Source: Lepidodermella squamata
Taxonomy: Eukaryota > Gastrotricha
Direction of reading: 5' to 3'
DNA length: 64,000 nt
NCBI GenBank assembly: GCA_047495785.1
Contig: JBLDXI010000029.1
Location: 2,480,001-2,544,000, forward strand
Below the pieces are notes generated by a model, which saw nothing but the letters and a program-made list of their open reading frames with translations, ran no database searches and was not told where the DNA came from. Shown piece by piece: positions 40,082-52,249 of this stretch. Position 1 is the stretch's first letter. Every line of letters starts with the position of its first letter. The position numbers and the translations under genes were made by a program.

Positions 40082-41248
40082 ATGGCCTCAAGAATTATTC
40101 TTCGACGTCTTAGCGGCTCCGCCTCAAGATTTTTACGCCCAACTCAGGCTCACTTTTTGAGTGCCCCGGTAAATCAAACCGTGCTATATCAAACTCGGCA
40201 ATACACCGGCGACTCGTTGCCATGGAACACTGTTATTCTCTTCGTGCCGCAGCAGGAGGCCTGGGTCGTCGAGCGAATGGGTCGATTTTCTGAGGTTTTG
40301 AAGCCGGGTGTTAATATTCTTATTCCTTTTATCGACCGCGTCGCTTACGTGCAAAGCTTGAAAGAAATCGCAATCGATATCCCGCAGCAAAGTGCAATTA
40401 CTATGGACAATGTTACCCTCAACATTGATGGTGTTCTCTACCTTCGCGTTACCGATCCTTACAGGGTGAGTTTATGTAAAAAACTTGATGACCTGATTGG
40501 GTGCAAACTTAGTTTACCGAGGAAAAATTCGCAACGCATTTGTTCTTACTTTTAGGCGAGTTACGGTGTTCAAGACCCCGAATATGCCGTTACTCAATTG
40601 GCTCAGACAACGATGCGAAGCGAAATTGGCAAATTGACTCTGGACACGGTTTTTCGCGAGCGCGAACACCTTAACGCTAGAATTATTGATTCGCTGAATA
40701 AAGCATCGGAAGCCTGGGGCATCGACTGTTTGCGTTACGAAATTCGCGACATGAAATTGCCGGGCCGTATTCAGGAGGCGATGCAAAGCCAGGTTGAAGC
40801 TGACCGCAAGAAACGAGCTGCCATTTTGGAATCCGAGGGTGTTCGCGAGTCGGAAATCAACGTCGCTGAGGGTCGTAAGCAGGCGCGAATTCTTCAATCC
40901 GAGGCTCAAAAGCAGGAAGAAATCAACCGAGCCCTTGGTGATGCTGAGGCCTTACTAGCCCGCTCGAAAGCCAAAGCGCTTTCTCTTGGATTGATTGCGA
41001 ACGCGGTAAATTCCGAGAAGGGTCAAAGCGCTGTTTCTTACGTTATAGCCGAGGAGTACATTAAAGCCTTTTCTGGCCTGGCTCAGAAGGGCAATACAAT
41101 GTTGATTGGTTCTGACGCGGGCAATGCATCGCAAATGATTGCAAAAGCAATGGCGATTTACAAAACGGTGGATAACAGTAATATGGGATCACAAGTTCCG
41201 CAGGAAAACACTGCTGATTCAACTACTAAAAGCGAATCGAAGCCCTAA
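40082..41248 (+). CDS. STOML2: Stomatin-like protein 2, mitochondrial (2 exons)
   Basis: Exons 40082-40465 and 40556-41248 with a 90-nt phase-0 intron encode 358 residues. The N-terminus is Arg/Ser-rich without acids (MASRIILRRLSGSASRFLRP), a mitochondrial targeting peptide. The SPFH/prohibitin domain follows: NTVILFVPQQEAWVVERMGR, PGVNILIPFIDRV, TMDNVTLNIDGVLYLRV, QTTMRSEIGKLTLD. Then a helical region rich in Glu/Ala/Lys (QSQVEADRKKRAAILESEG). STOML2 organises cardiolipin-rich domains of the inner membrane and scaffolds the YME1L-PARL protease complex. It lies between GCP4 and the PP6 ankyrin gene on the same strand with short gaps; ATG at 40082 is the first Met. Confidence 0.95.
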
Positions 41249-41491
41249 AACTCGTCGAAGCTAGATTTTTATTTCGAAAAATTGAAAATTTTGATTCAAG
41301 TCAATTGTGGCATGTGTGATAAAACTCTCGTTAACCAACCTCCTTGAATTTTTTCTAGATAATTTAGAATAGAGATTTTATGGTTTGATCGAGCCGAATC
41401 AAAATTTTCAAAAAATGTGTTGAAAGCTTTGTATTATCTCGCCGCGTAAAACTGCTGCTATCGTTCTATCGAATTGGTTGTGTTGGAGAGA

Positions 41492-44400
41492 ATGAGCGAG
41501 GAAGTCGCCGAAACGGCGGAACCTGTCGCAAGTGCTGCTGCAGAACCGGTTGATTCCGATGAGATTCTGATTGAAAGTCTCGAAGCTAATGAGAGTGATG
41601 AGGACCAATCGAATTCTGATCCTGGCTCTGCTGATTCGACGCCGAAAGAGAGCCCGCGAAGTCCGAGGGAAGAGCGACCGATGGATCCGGCAGTCATTTG
41701 CCAGGTAATTTATAATTTCATTCAATAAAATATTCCGGTGAAAAAAATTGTTTGTGAACATTTAGGATGGCAAAATTTGAATACAAATTTATATGAAATT
41801 TTAAAGAAAAGTGTACAAATAATATAGGGTTTTAGATAAAATATAAAAATAAAAAATTATTAAAAAAAGAGAAAAATTTCCAGTTTCCATCGCGAAATTG
41901 CGAAACAGTCCGCGAATTTTAGGTTGCGGTAGTTTTACAGTAGCTCTACTGGTTAAGGTCTTACACATAATGCAAATATGAGCACTTTCAAGTGCATTTT
42001 ATACTATAAATTAATTTCTCACGTTCTTCTAAGCATGTAGGCAAAATGTTAGCGTTTAACGTTAGTACTTATTCAATGTTAAAATTAAATTTTGCCTAAA
42101 TGCAATCTCACTCGGATTTCACGCATCTGGTATTTACTGCTCGGATTATTTGATTTTATCTAATTTTTTAAAACAGGCCTGTCTAATTGGTGATATCGAT
42201 GAAGTTCGAACGTGTTTACAAAACTCGACCGCTGCAAATTGTACCGACTCGGAAGGCAGGACGCCTCTCCACGCGGCCGCCTATAGTGACGAGCCTCAAA
42301 TTGTTCACTTACTCATCAGTGCGGGGGCCGTTGTCAATGCCCGGGATCGGTCACTCCTGACTCCTCTACACCGAGCGTGCAGTTCAAAAGCGCATGAAGT
42401 TGTGAGCCAGCTAATCGCGTCTGGGGCTGATTTGAATCGGAAAGACAAATATTGGCAAACTCCGTTGCATATAGCCGCTATTTCTGGCGCGGTAACTTGC
42501 GCCCGGTTCTTGCTAAAAGCCGGTGCTTTGCCGGACGAGCGTGACTGTAGCGGTCGAACGCCGCTTCATCTAGCAGCGTCGCTAACAACCCGAATCGAGT
42601 CGTCTGGCGATTTGTGTAAATTGCTGATTGAAAAAGGCCGAGCGTCGCTGACCGTTCGCGACAATCTCGGCCGGCATCCTATTCATTACGCCGCTGTTTC
42701 GGGTAATTCGCAGTCGTTCAAAGTGCTATGCGAAGCTGGCGCCCGGTTGGATGTTAGCGATTCGGAGCTCTTTATGCCGATTCACTGCGCGGCTTTGTGC
42801 GGCTCGTCGGTTATTTTGTCGCAGATTATTCGAGCTGGTTTGGTAGCGCAACCGCAGTTTTCGCATCAAATTGAGGCGCTGGCTCAGGGTGACCAGACAC
42901 CTCTGCATCTAGCTGCTGCAGGTGAGTGAAATTATTATTTGAATTTTTCAATAATTTTTGAAAGTCGTTTTCCGTGAAATATATTTTTGAAAAATTTAGC
43001 GAATTAGAAATGCTATTTTATGAAATTTCCCAAATTTTCCGGCGACTCGCAATAAGCGCGACCTAAAAAGGAAAATTCTTGGCTTTCGCTATGCTCTGAA
43101 TGAATTTCTCATTTCAAATTTCATAGTTTTTGGTAAAACCCTTTTTACACTTATTTCAGGTCATTATTCAATATCTCTGGCTCAATCAGAAATTCTTGAA
43201 TTGGAAAGTTGTTTGATAACTAAATCCCAGCCTAAAATATATAGACTCTATCTTCAAGCTAAATACCTCATGTTTCTATTGTTTTTTGTATTTTTATAAG
43301 GTGGGTACATTGACTGTATCCAGAGTCTACTGCAAAGCGGCGCCGATCCTGAGATTCAGAACGCAAGAGGCGCAACACCGGTTCACTATGCCGCTGCGGC
43401 TACTCTAGGATACGACTCGCTAGCTCTGCTAATGAAAGCCAGCAGCCAGCCTCACAAACTCGCAGTTATGGCCGACTCACAGGGCCGAACTCCGATCCAC
43501 TTCGCCGCGTTTTACGGCAACTTTGAAAGGCTGAAAAGCCTGCTTCGAACAACGTTGGATGGTCAGGAAAACTGCACGTGTCCAGACGATCTCGTATGCG
43601 AACATCGAGCGAAATACGCCCTGCAAAAGGATAACTTCGGCCTGGAACCAATGCATTACGCCGCATCTCAGGGCAACACTTATATTTGCGATTTATTAGC
43701 TCGTTTCTACCAATTTGACGCGAAAAATGAATCTGGGCCGTTGGCGAAGGCAAACAGAGATTGCTGTAACGCTTTCCCGTTGCTACTAGCCGCAGCATCA
43801 GGCTCGGCTGAGTGTTGCCGGGTCTTGTTGGGCGTATTACCGAAAACGGTGAAAAACTTGGATTTAATTCAGGATTCACTCGGGCGGAACAGTTTTCACG
43901 CCGGGTGTTACAGCGGCTTCCCCGGGGTTATCGAGCTACTAGCCGGGTCTCATTATTTCGCCGATTTCAACCGCGGCTGCTCCGCGTTTTCCGGCTGGGC
44001 GCCGATTCACTTCATCGCCTCGTCGAGAAAACGCCGTTTCGCAGCTGATAGCATCAAAACCCTGATTGACCAAGCCGGCGACCTGGTCGATCCGAACCAG
44101 TGTGATAAAGAGGGCCGAAGTGCGTTGATGATAGCCGCGGCGCTTGACGACTCGGCTAACCCGAGTGTTTTCAACTCGTTGATAAGTTTTGCGAATGCCG
44201 ACCCGTTGACGTTGGATGTTGAGTCGCGGTCGCTGCTGCACTACGCCGCGGGTAATTCGAACGGCTGTGCCGGAAATGGCGCTGGAAATGGGCCATTTGA
44301 GCGTTGCGCGATTTCACGCGTCCTTGCGTCGCCGTCGACTGAAAACAGCGGCAGTGTAGCGCCACCGGGTGGTAATAGCAATAGCGGGGAGTCGTGCCTG

Positions 44401-47400
44401 TTGTCGTCAGCCGACGCCGGTGAGCTTGTTGACTTGGCGCTGGTTGGGCCGCAGTGCAATCCTCTACACATTACGGTAGGTCACGTTTTGTTGTTTTCTG
44501 CGTTTTTCCGCACTTGAGCGTTGTTGTTGTTCTAATGAAGCGCCGCCCGTAATCTGCTGGCTGTTATTAGCCATCTCAATTAGTTGCATTGTTTTTGATG
44601 ATCTGCCTTAATTGAATTTTTATCTGATTGAATGGCGCCTCATTGTGAAGATAATGTTTTACTGCGATTGTTCGAGCATAAATTTGGATGTCCGATTTTG
44701 GTAAAAATTCAAATGCTAAAAATTTTCGTTTCTAAGCTGTATTCGCGAACGGCAAATCCACACATCGTGTGCTCATTTGAGCATTTCAGAAAAAAATTAC
44801 ATGCATTTTGATCGGAGAAATTAGAAAAAATTAGAACGCTCAAATGATCACACTATGCAAGATAGCAAATTGTCTAATTATTCCAAATTTGTTATTAATT
44901 TGCCCTTTTCGTGGCTCTAATTTTTATTTCAAAATAATTGTGGGTACCTAATCATTTATTTTGCTCTTTTGTCACAAATTTCCTCGCTCGATTTTCATTC
45001 GCGCAATTAGCGAAGAACCAAGTTTTGAATTTTTTTATTAATTTTCGCCTTTGATTTTCCCAAAAAATATGAATGCGAAAGCAAAGCGTGTGAAATATTC
45101 GATCGTATTTTCTGAAATCTTTTAAGGAGACATTTTTGACAAATTGATTTGTTCTTTTTCTTGCAAACTGAAAAAGAGCGAGGACTTGAATCAAAACGAC
45201 AAAATAGCAAATTTAATAATATTTTGAATTTTTTTATCAATTTGCCCTTTTTGCGACTATAAGCGACTATAATTTTTCTTTAAAAATAATTGTGGGTAAT
45301 CATTTATTTTGCTCTTTTGTCATACAAATATCTTCGCTCTTATTTGCAGGGCGATTTTCATTGCGATTTTAAAAAGTTTTCAATTTTGTATTAATTTTTC
45401 GCGATTGATTTTCCAATAATGTCAATGCGTTTGAAATATTCGCTCGTATCTCGTAGTTTTTAAATCCATTAAGGGGGAATTTTCAAAAAATTGCATTGGT
45501 TCATTTTCTTGCAAATTTCTTCTTTTGCCAGAAAGAAGTCTTGTCAGAATGATTTCAGTTATATAAAATATAAAATCAATTTTTTCTTTAATTTACAGTG
45601 TTTTCATGGACTTGCTGCCAATCTAGCCGCCCTGATTCCGCTAATGCCATCTCTTGTTTCTGCTGCCGACGAGTACGGCTGGACCCCTCTCCACTACGCA
45701 GCAGCCTTGAAAAATTCCGAAGCCGCCTCGGACTGCGTTCAGCTGCTTCTAGCCGGCGGCGCGAGTGTCACGGCGAAAGAGTGCAAACACGGCTGGACCC
45801 CGTTGCACGTAGCCGCCTACTACGGCGTCGCGTCAACCGTTCGAATTCTCGTCGATTACGTGGTTAATTCGTCGGAGAATCAGTTGTCAACAACGGCGTT
45901 CGGGCAGGGCCGGCGGCCGTTGCTACCCGAACCGGCTAATTACATAAACGCGAGAGATCGCAAGTTGAGGACGCCTCTTCATTTAGCAATTACTAGTCGG
46001 CACAGAGAGTCGGTCTGTGTCTTGCTGCATCGTGGCGCTGATTTTAGAGCGAAAGATAAAGCCAGGTAAAAATATTAGTTAGAAAACATTATTTTCATGA
46101 TTTTAGCTGGGATTTTCAAATCTAAAGTATACTGGTTCTATGTCAATTGAGCAAACGAAAATTGGGCAACGAAAATAGAGCAAGGGCTTTTGAGCAACGA
46201 TATTAGAGCAAACGAAATTAGAGCAAACGAAAATAGAGCAAAACGACTTTTCGTCAAAATGAGATTAGAGCAAAACGACTCGAGAGCAAATTTTATTTAC
46301 AATAAATAACAGCTGCAATTAATTATTAAATGTGCTCTCGTGTCGTTTTGCTCTAAATTCGTTTGCTCTAATATCGTTGCTCAAAAGCCCTTGCTCTATT
46401 TTCGTTGCCCAATTTTCGTTTGCTCAATTGACATAGAACCAGTATATTATGCATTATTCGAGAGCGAATTAAAATTAATATTATATAGTGTAAGATAGCG
46501 TTTATAGATATCATTCAATAAATTATTCGAAATATCATATCAGAATAATTTCGATAAGACTCATCGTCCAAACTCGATTACAACTTTTTTCGAACATATT
46601 AGTGTTCAATACATATTAGTGGATTTCTTTCGCACAAACATTTTCTACTCGAAGGATTTTTCGAATATAACTTCAAGAACCTTCAAACATTTTTATTTAC
46701 AAATAATTCACAGCGTTGTTGGCTCACGCGCTTGGGAAGATTTTAATGAAGTTCAAGTTTCAAGTCAAAGATTTTAATAAAGAAAAAATTTAAGGTAAAT
46801 GAAGGAAATTTCGAGATAGTTCATTCGAAGATTAACTCGAGAAAAAACTCTCTAATATCATCCGTTGTAACAGTGGCTCTTGCGCGAGATATATTATCGG
46901 CTGTCGTAACCTTGATTTTACCTCGGTTGAACTTCAAAAAATCCAACTCAATCTTGGTTAAATATCTTTTCAATGAATACTTCGAATATTTAACTGAATG
47001 TATGCCAGCACGGCGATGCATGTAGAACCCCAAACTGGTTTCTCCAACACCCGATGATCTGAACCAAGGGCTATCCATCTTACCAGCAAAGCCAAGAGTT
47101 GATGAATTCGGCGTGAGCATCACTTGTAGATTTTTCTTCCGTTGTTGTTCAGTCAGTCGACCGCGCATTTTTGTGAACAGTTGGACGGGGGAGAAAGGCC
47201 CGCCAACGTCGTAAATTCGTCGAGGCTGGCTCGACCTAGCTCTGAATCACCTCTGAACACCATCTTTCCCTTGAAGTACGGAAACGTCCAATATGCGAGG
47301 ATTTGACAATAGGTGATGATAACGTTATTTTCTTCATCATCGAGTACTCGTTTTCTACCAATCTTCCGTGAACCAGCCATGGTAGCAATACGCCATACGG

Positions 47401-49270
47401 TTGTATGAGGAACTTAAAACTTGTACTTGTCTTCGAACATTTCACTGAGTCTCCCTGGTGACAACTTGGAATCCTCAGCTTACCATGCTTTAAGGTCATT
47501 CAGTTGCTCGTCAGTTAACAATACACGTTTACGCGGGGTCAGCTTATTGAAACGTCGAGAATCGTTCATAGATTTGAGTGTTTTTTAAGCTTTGAGTAAC
47601 CACTGGATATCGCGATGTCGAACAAACAACGATCAACAGAGCGATAAAGATCCAGCTATGCTTTAAATACATTGGAAGAAATGAGATAATAAGATGCCAT
47701 AGCCAAATTGAAGAAGTTTTTCAAATTTTCCCGTAACGGAAACTACGATGTAGTCACAAAATATTGTGTTGTACGCCGGGCCATCGGCTTCAGGCAGCTT
47801 CCTTGGAAAACGGACGACAATGGGCGTTCGGATGTCGTTTTCGACGCCGTCGGTCGTTTAAAAAACCTTCTTTATTCGAAAAAATGAATATAGAATATAG
47901 AATGCACAACAGCACTGAGAGGGTCTGCAGAAAGTAGGGTGTTGACGAAAATTACGTATTCATGATAACGGATAACGGATTTTACTGTCTATTCCTATTT
48001 TAGGCGTACTGCGTTACATCGAGCAATTTTCATCGGTGACACCGAGCTTGTTCAATGGTTATCAAAAGCCGAACCTCAGAGCCTGAATCAAAAGGACGGC
48101 GTGCTGGGCCGCAACGCGTTACACCTTGCTGTTACATGCGGAAACGCGGACATTGTCGAAGTTATCGCTTCAACCAACCCGAAACTCGTACTAGCCTGCG
48201 ATTCAGACGGCATTTCACCCCTTCACCTGGCAGCATGGCGCCGGGTCATCTCACCCACCAGTTTCAACTCAGCCTCGTACGAAGACCCGGTTTTAACGTG
48301 TCTACTCGACCAACTCGAGCCGGATTGGGTGGATAAATTACTGAAAAATTATCGGCAAAACTCAAAATTAACCCCGTTCCACTGCGCAGCTCTAGCAGAT
48401 CGAAGTTCAGCCTTTGAAAAGCTGTGTCAATCATTTTTCCGCGGAGATAAGGACCGGGAAAAGGAATTTCTCGGCGACTTCAAAGATTCTAGAGGCAGAT
48501 CGTTGTTCCACTCAGTTTTTGCCGCTGGTTCTTCGAGTGTTTTCCGGCTGCTATTGGACTCATTAAAAGTAACTGGGGTGTCTCAGCAATTAGCCGTGAG
48601 AGATAATTACCGGAAATGGACGCCGATTCAGTACGCGATATCAAACGGCCGGATGAGTTTGCTGCGTGAGGTTGGCGAATTGCTGGGCGAACCTGGGCTG
48701 GTCGACTCGTTCGGCGAAAGTCCAAACTGGCTGAGATTAGCCGCGATTCGGGGCCACGAATCTACGGCGTTATTCTTGCTAGAAACCTACCTCAGAGTCA
48801 ACGGCAAAGACGGTTCTGACGGGTGGGGTCACGCCGCCTTGAAACACTCGATTCGAAAGGGCCTGGTTCGATTGACGGAGGCGCTGTTGAAAATCGGGGT
48901 CAACCCGTTGTCAACCGGGTCGAAGAAATCGGCCCCGATTTTCTCGGCGTGTGCGACCGAGGGCCAGGTCGCGTGCTTAGCCCTGGCAATTTCTCATTGC
49001 AACAAGGTGAAAGAATGCTGGGGAGCGATTTCCAGCCCGATTTCCGACTCGGCTTCAAAATCCGCGCCGGTTGGTAGGACGAAATCGATGTATGACGATT
49101 TGGATGATGAGGAGGAGGAGCTGGGCGATGGCGGGGATACCACCTCGAATTCTGATATTGAAACGCTGACGCCGCCGAAAAGTTTGACGGCCGACAGTGG
49201 CAAGGGTACGCGTGAATCGGGTCGAAAGTCGTCGGCGTCCGGCTATTCGGACGACGGCGATTACTTCTGA
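41492..49270 (+). CDS. PP6 regulatory ankyrin-repeat subunit (ANKRD28/44/52 type), 5 exons
   Basis: Exons 41492-41704, 42177-42921, 43301-44475, 45599-46065 and 48004-49270; phases agree; 1288 residues. After an acidic N-terminus (SEEVAETAEPVAS, SDEDQSNSDPGS) come many ankyrin repeats to about residue 1200. The first (ACLIGDIDEVRTCL, GRTPLHAAAYSDEPQIV, LLTPLHRACSS, YWQTPLHIAA) line up in order with ANKRD28. ANKRD28/44/52 are scaffold subunits that, with a SAPS subunit, target protein phosphatase 6. The protein is longer than ANKRD28 (about 1050) because of extra loops and an acidic Ser-rich tail (DDLDDEEEELGDG). Repeats with weakened TPLH motifs are frequent after residue 350. The last intron (1.9 kb) holds a MITE and a dead transposase. 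Confidence 0.9.
44890..45545. repeat. Diverged tandem duplication within an intron
   Basis: Two units of about 343 bp are recognisable by shared blocks such as ATAATTGTGGGTA, ATCATTTATTTTGCTCTTTTGTCA and TGAAATATTCG. Their starts, marked by TTTGCCCTTTT, are at 44898 and 45241. Confidence 0.7.
46130..46444. mobile_element. 315-bp foldback MITE with TA duplication, in the last ankyrin-gene intron
   Basis: The ends TACTGGTTCTATGTCAATTG and their complement are flanked by TA (46128-46129 and 46445-46446). The arms match for about 90 bp and are made of short repeated words such as GAGCAAACGAAA and AGAGCAAAACGA. No coding capacity. It starts 64 bp after the exon end at 46065. Confidence 0.88.
46821..47590 (-). 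pseudogene. Degenerate DNA-transposon transposase
   Basis: Reading from about 47590 on the minus strand gives a start NDSRRFNKLTPRKRVLLTDE and a helix-turn-helix-like part (SKLSPGRLSEMFEDKYKF, VPHTTVWRIA). Two in-frame TAA stops interrupt it, followed by a frame change near 47170. A second piece (46821-47168) begins RGRLTEQQRKKN and includes GVGETSLGFYMHRR. I cannot name the superfamily; a Tc1/mariner or pogo-like origin is possible. It sits in an intron on the strand opposite to the host gene. Confidence 0.5.
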
Positions 49271-50723
49271 AAAATTCCATATTGCACCCGAGTCGATTGC
49301 AAAACGTGATACAAAAAAATGATTAAAATAATTATCTTACCAGTTTTTTTGCTGAATTATTATGATATAAAAATAAAACGTGGTTAGTGAATCTTTTTCT
49401 GGGACGCATTTTTCCTTTCTTCGTCGACACTGTTGATATTACTTCATAATTTTTCTGTGCATAAGAAACTGACTAAAACTTTTGTTATATATTATTCTAC
49501 TTTACTGTGATTTATTTCCCTCAAAAAATTATTGTATCAGGTGAAAATTATTATAACGACATTATGCTGTATGAATACTAAAAATATTGATCGAAATTGA
49601 TTGACCTACTAATTATATGTCTTTTGCTGATTTTGACTGTAAAACTCACAACGATCTCAATCGCATTGTCTATGTTTGCATAATTTTTATCAATATTAAT
49701 GCAAATTTAACTATGAGTTTTATTTCAAAAGATTAAAATTGCCGATTCTGGAAGTATTAATGCTGCAATTTTTGATTGTCGCATAGACTTGTACGCATAA
49801 AATCATGATCAAGTTCTTTCTGAATCATGAAATATCATTACCGCTCGTTTGTTTGCTTGTTTAACACTTGTCCCGACTTGACCCGAATTTTTACCCCACA
49901 ATTTTTATCTCACACCACCTGATTTCCCGTTTTTTGTTGTTGCTTTTTGTGCAATGCATGAAAACACGATTGAAAACGTATGCAGCTAATATAATATAAT
50001 TTTCATGATATGCGTTTGACTATTTGGATATAATATGGAGTCTATTGAATGCTAATTGAACAAGTGAACTAATAAATTTGTGGAAAAAACTAATTAACCG
50101 GTCGTTTTATACTTCGAATTTTCAGCTGCGGAAATTGGGCAAAACTGGTACAACCTGCCTGCAGAAATTTTGAAGAAAAAATATCAATTTTTCACTTTCT
50201 GAAAGATTACTTTCTCTATCAATTCCAGGTTTTTATTTCACACGAATTCCTTGAATTTCAAAAAAAAATCGAGAAGAACTTCGAAGAAGCTTGGATACAA
50301 AATACAAAAATGATTCGAAAATGAAAAAACTACGGTTTCGAGCAAAAATTCAGTGCAAAAAAACTTAGAACATAGCAGTTGGACCTTGTAGTGAAAGATC
50401 AGCTTTGAGAGCGGCGCGGGAAAAAGGGAAAAGCCTAAGTCAGAGCCATTGATACTTTTTGCACTAATTATCTAACGAACTATAGCAAAATAGGTATCAC
50501 ATCACGCGACTTTCCCCGGCTTCCTGAGCTTAGCAACGAAAGTTGAAACCAAACTTGATAGGTCGTCCAATTTGTTCAAAAGAGATCTCTGTCGGAGCCA
50601 GTTCACATGCAAGGGGAAAGAAGAAAAACTGCGTAGGATAACAATGAGATTCTAACCAGATTCGGATTATAATACCATATATAATTATATATTCGGATTA
50701 TAATATACCAGATAATAGCTAAG
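49271..50723. other. Convergent intergenic spacer, AT-rich
   Basis: Between the ankyrin gene and the first complete Cys-loop gene. Possible polyadenylation signal AATAAA near 49372. No gene seen. Confidence 0.5.
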
Positions 50724-52087
50724 CTATTCGCTTTTAGACACTATTGCGTGATATTGAGGAATGAATACGAAAAATGTCAAGGTCGAGATGAGAACAATTA
50801 CCAAGTAACAATAAAAAGCGATGCTGTCGATAACCTCCGCTACTGAGGAGGGTGGAATTTCCGCCGCTCCGCCACCTGGCCTATTTAAATCTGCAGATGA
50901 CGCAGCCGAATCTCGATATTGACGCTTACGCCGGCACAAAATTCGAACCATAACTGACTTCGAGCTGCGTTTATTGTCGAGTAGAAATAAGCAAATACTT
51001 TGCACGAGTATCGCTATTGCAATGTAAACCGTCATGAGGCACAGGTAAATGGTCAGCATTGGTGGGTGGTCGGCGGAACGTGGCAGTTCTCCAGCTGTGA
51101 GTGTTTGGAACATTGCGTAAGCCAGCATACAGGTGAATGAAATCTCCAATCTTTCAACCCGTTTAGGCGAGGCTGCAAACGAAGCCAGCTCAATGACTGA
51201 AATTAGAGAGCTCGGAATTATGACGTTGAGAAGATAAAAACCAGGTTTTCTTCGGAAGGTCAGCTGGAACTTCATCGTGTCGAATGACAAGCTTGGGTCT
51301 GAGTATACAACTGATTCGTTCAAAACTCGCGAACCTATTATTTCCCACTGCTCGTGAGTTGTAGTGTTTTGTAAGTAAATAGCTGGTTCAAAAGGCATGA
51401 ACCTCTGATGAGTTCTAGGATATCGCCAACTTTCAAGGTGAACAATGCAATCTTGGGTATCAAACGGGAAAAGGGAGAGATCGAAGTCGCAGTGGAATGA
51501 TATGGATCCAGCCCCACCGAATCTGCTACTGCCATCCGATGCTATTCGGACGTAACTTTCCTTGTTTCGAGTTATCAGGTATACATCATCTGCATTCATC
51601 AAAGCGACTTCTGGCATCCATACCCCAGTGTGCTCACCGAACGGCAGCACTAGACTACTGATGCATGACAAAGGAAATGTTTCGTTCCATCGGTGAATTT
51701 CATCCATCCATTTCTTATTTTGTTAGATCAGCTCACATTAACATGATTTTAATGTTTTTAAAAGATGACTTACCACTGTGATGAAACCGTCAACGCTGAC
51801 TAACCGCATCCTCTCATCCTAATATATAGAAGTTATCATTTGGAACCGCTGATATCTTGCGATGAACTCACGATATCTGTTATGGAAAATATTCCAAAAC
51901 GAAGTTGCACAGTGATGGGCTTGCGAGCATCTTTAACTGGCCTTTCCCAATATTTGGAATCGCCAAAAACGGCTTCGGTGATGTTGCGGTCGTAAATCTC
52001 ACGGGGAAAATCAGCACACCGCTGCTGCTGGGTGTTTTCACTCTCAACAATCCGTAATACCCAAGAGACACAAAGTAAAAAGAACAT
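50724..52087 (-). CDS. Cys-loop ligand-gated ion channel subunit, tandem copy A (3 exons)
   Basis: Exons 52087-51872, 51818-51774 and 51713-50724 encode 416 residues. The signal peptide (FFLLCVSWVLRI) leads to the ligand-binding domain, with the Cys-loop C-x13-C around FPFDTQD. Four membrane segments follow: M1 FYLLNVIIPSSLISVIELAS, M2 ISFTCMLAYAMFQTLTAGEL, M3 IYLCLMTVYIAIAILVQS, M4 VIDSIAFYCYLVIVLISTL. The M3-M4 loop is short (about 50 residues). There is no adjacent Cys pair in loop C, so it is not an alpha-type nicotinic subunit. The M1-M2 loop reads SPKRVERLE; if RVER aligns with the nicotinic GEK, an acidic residue enters the pore mouth. Ligand unknown. Copy B, 3.3 kb away, has the same exon plan. 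Confidence 0.9.
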
Positions 52088-52249
52088 CTCAAATGCAAAG
52101 TCGACAGAATTTTGTGTGTAAAAATCGCAGGAGAAACGCACCTGGCGTCATAAAATCTTTGGTTTATTAATAATTTAACACGTCGCATTCGTTTGTTCGA
52201 TAATTCATAGCTTTGACGACAGTTTCAGGGTTAGCTTCTTCCTCTCCAA

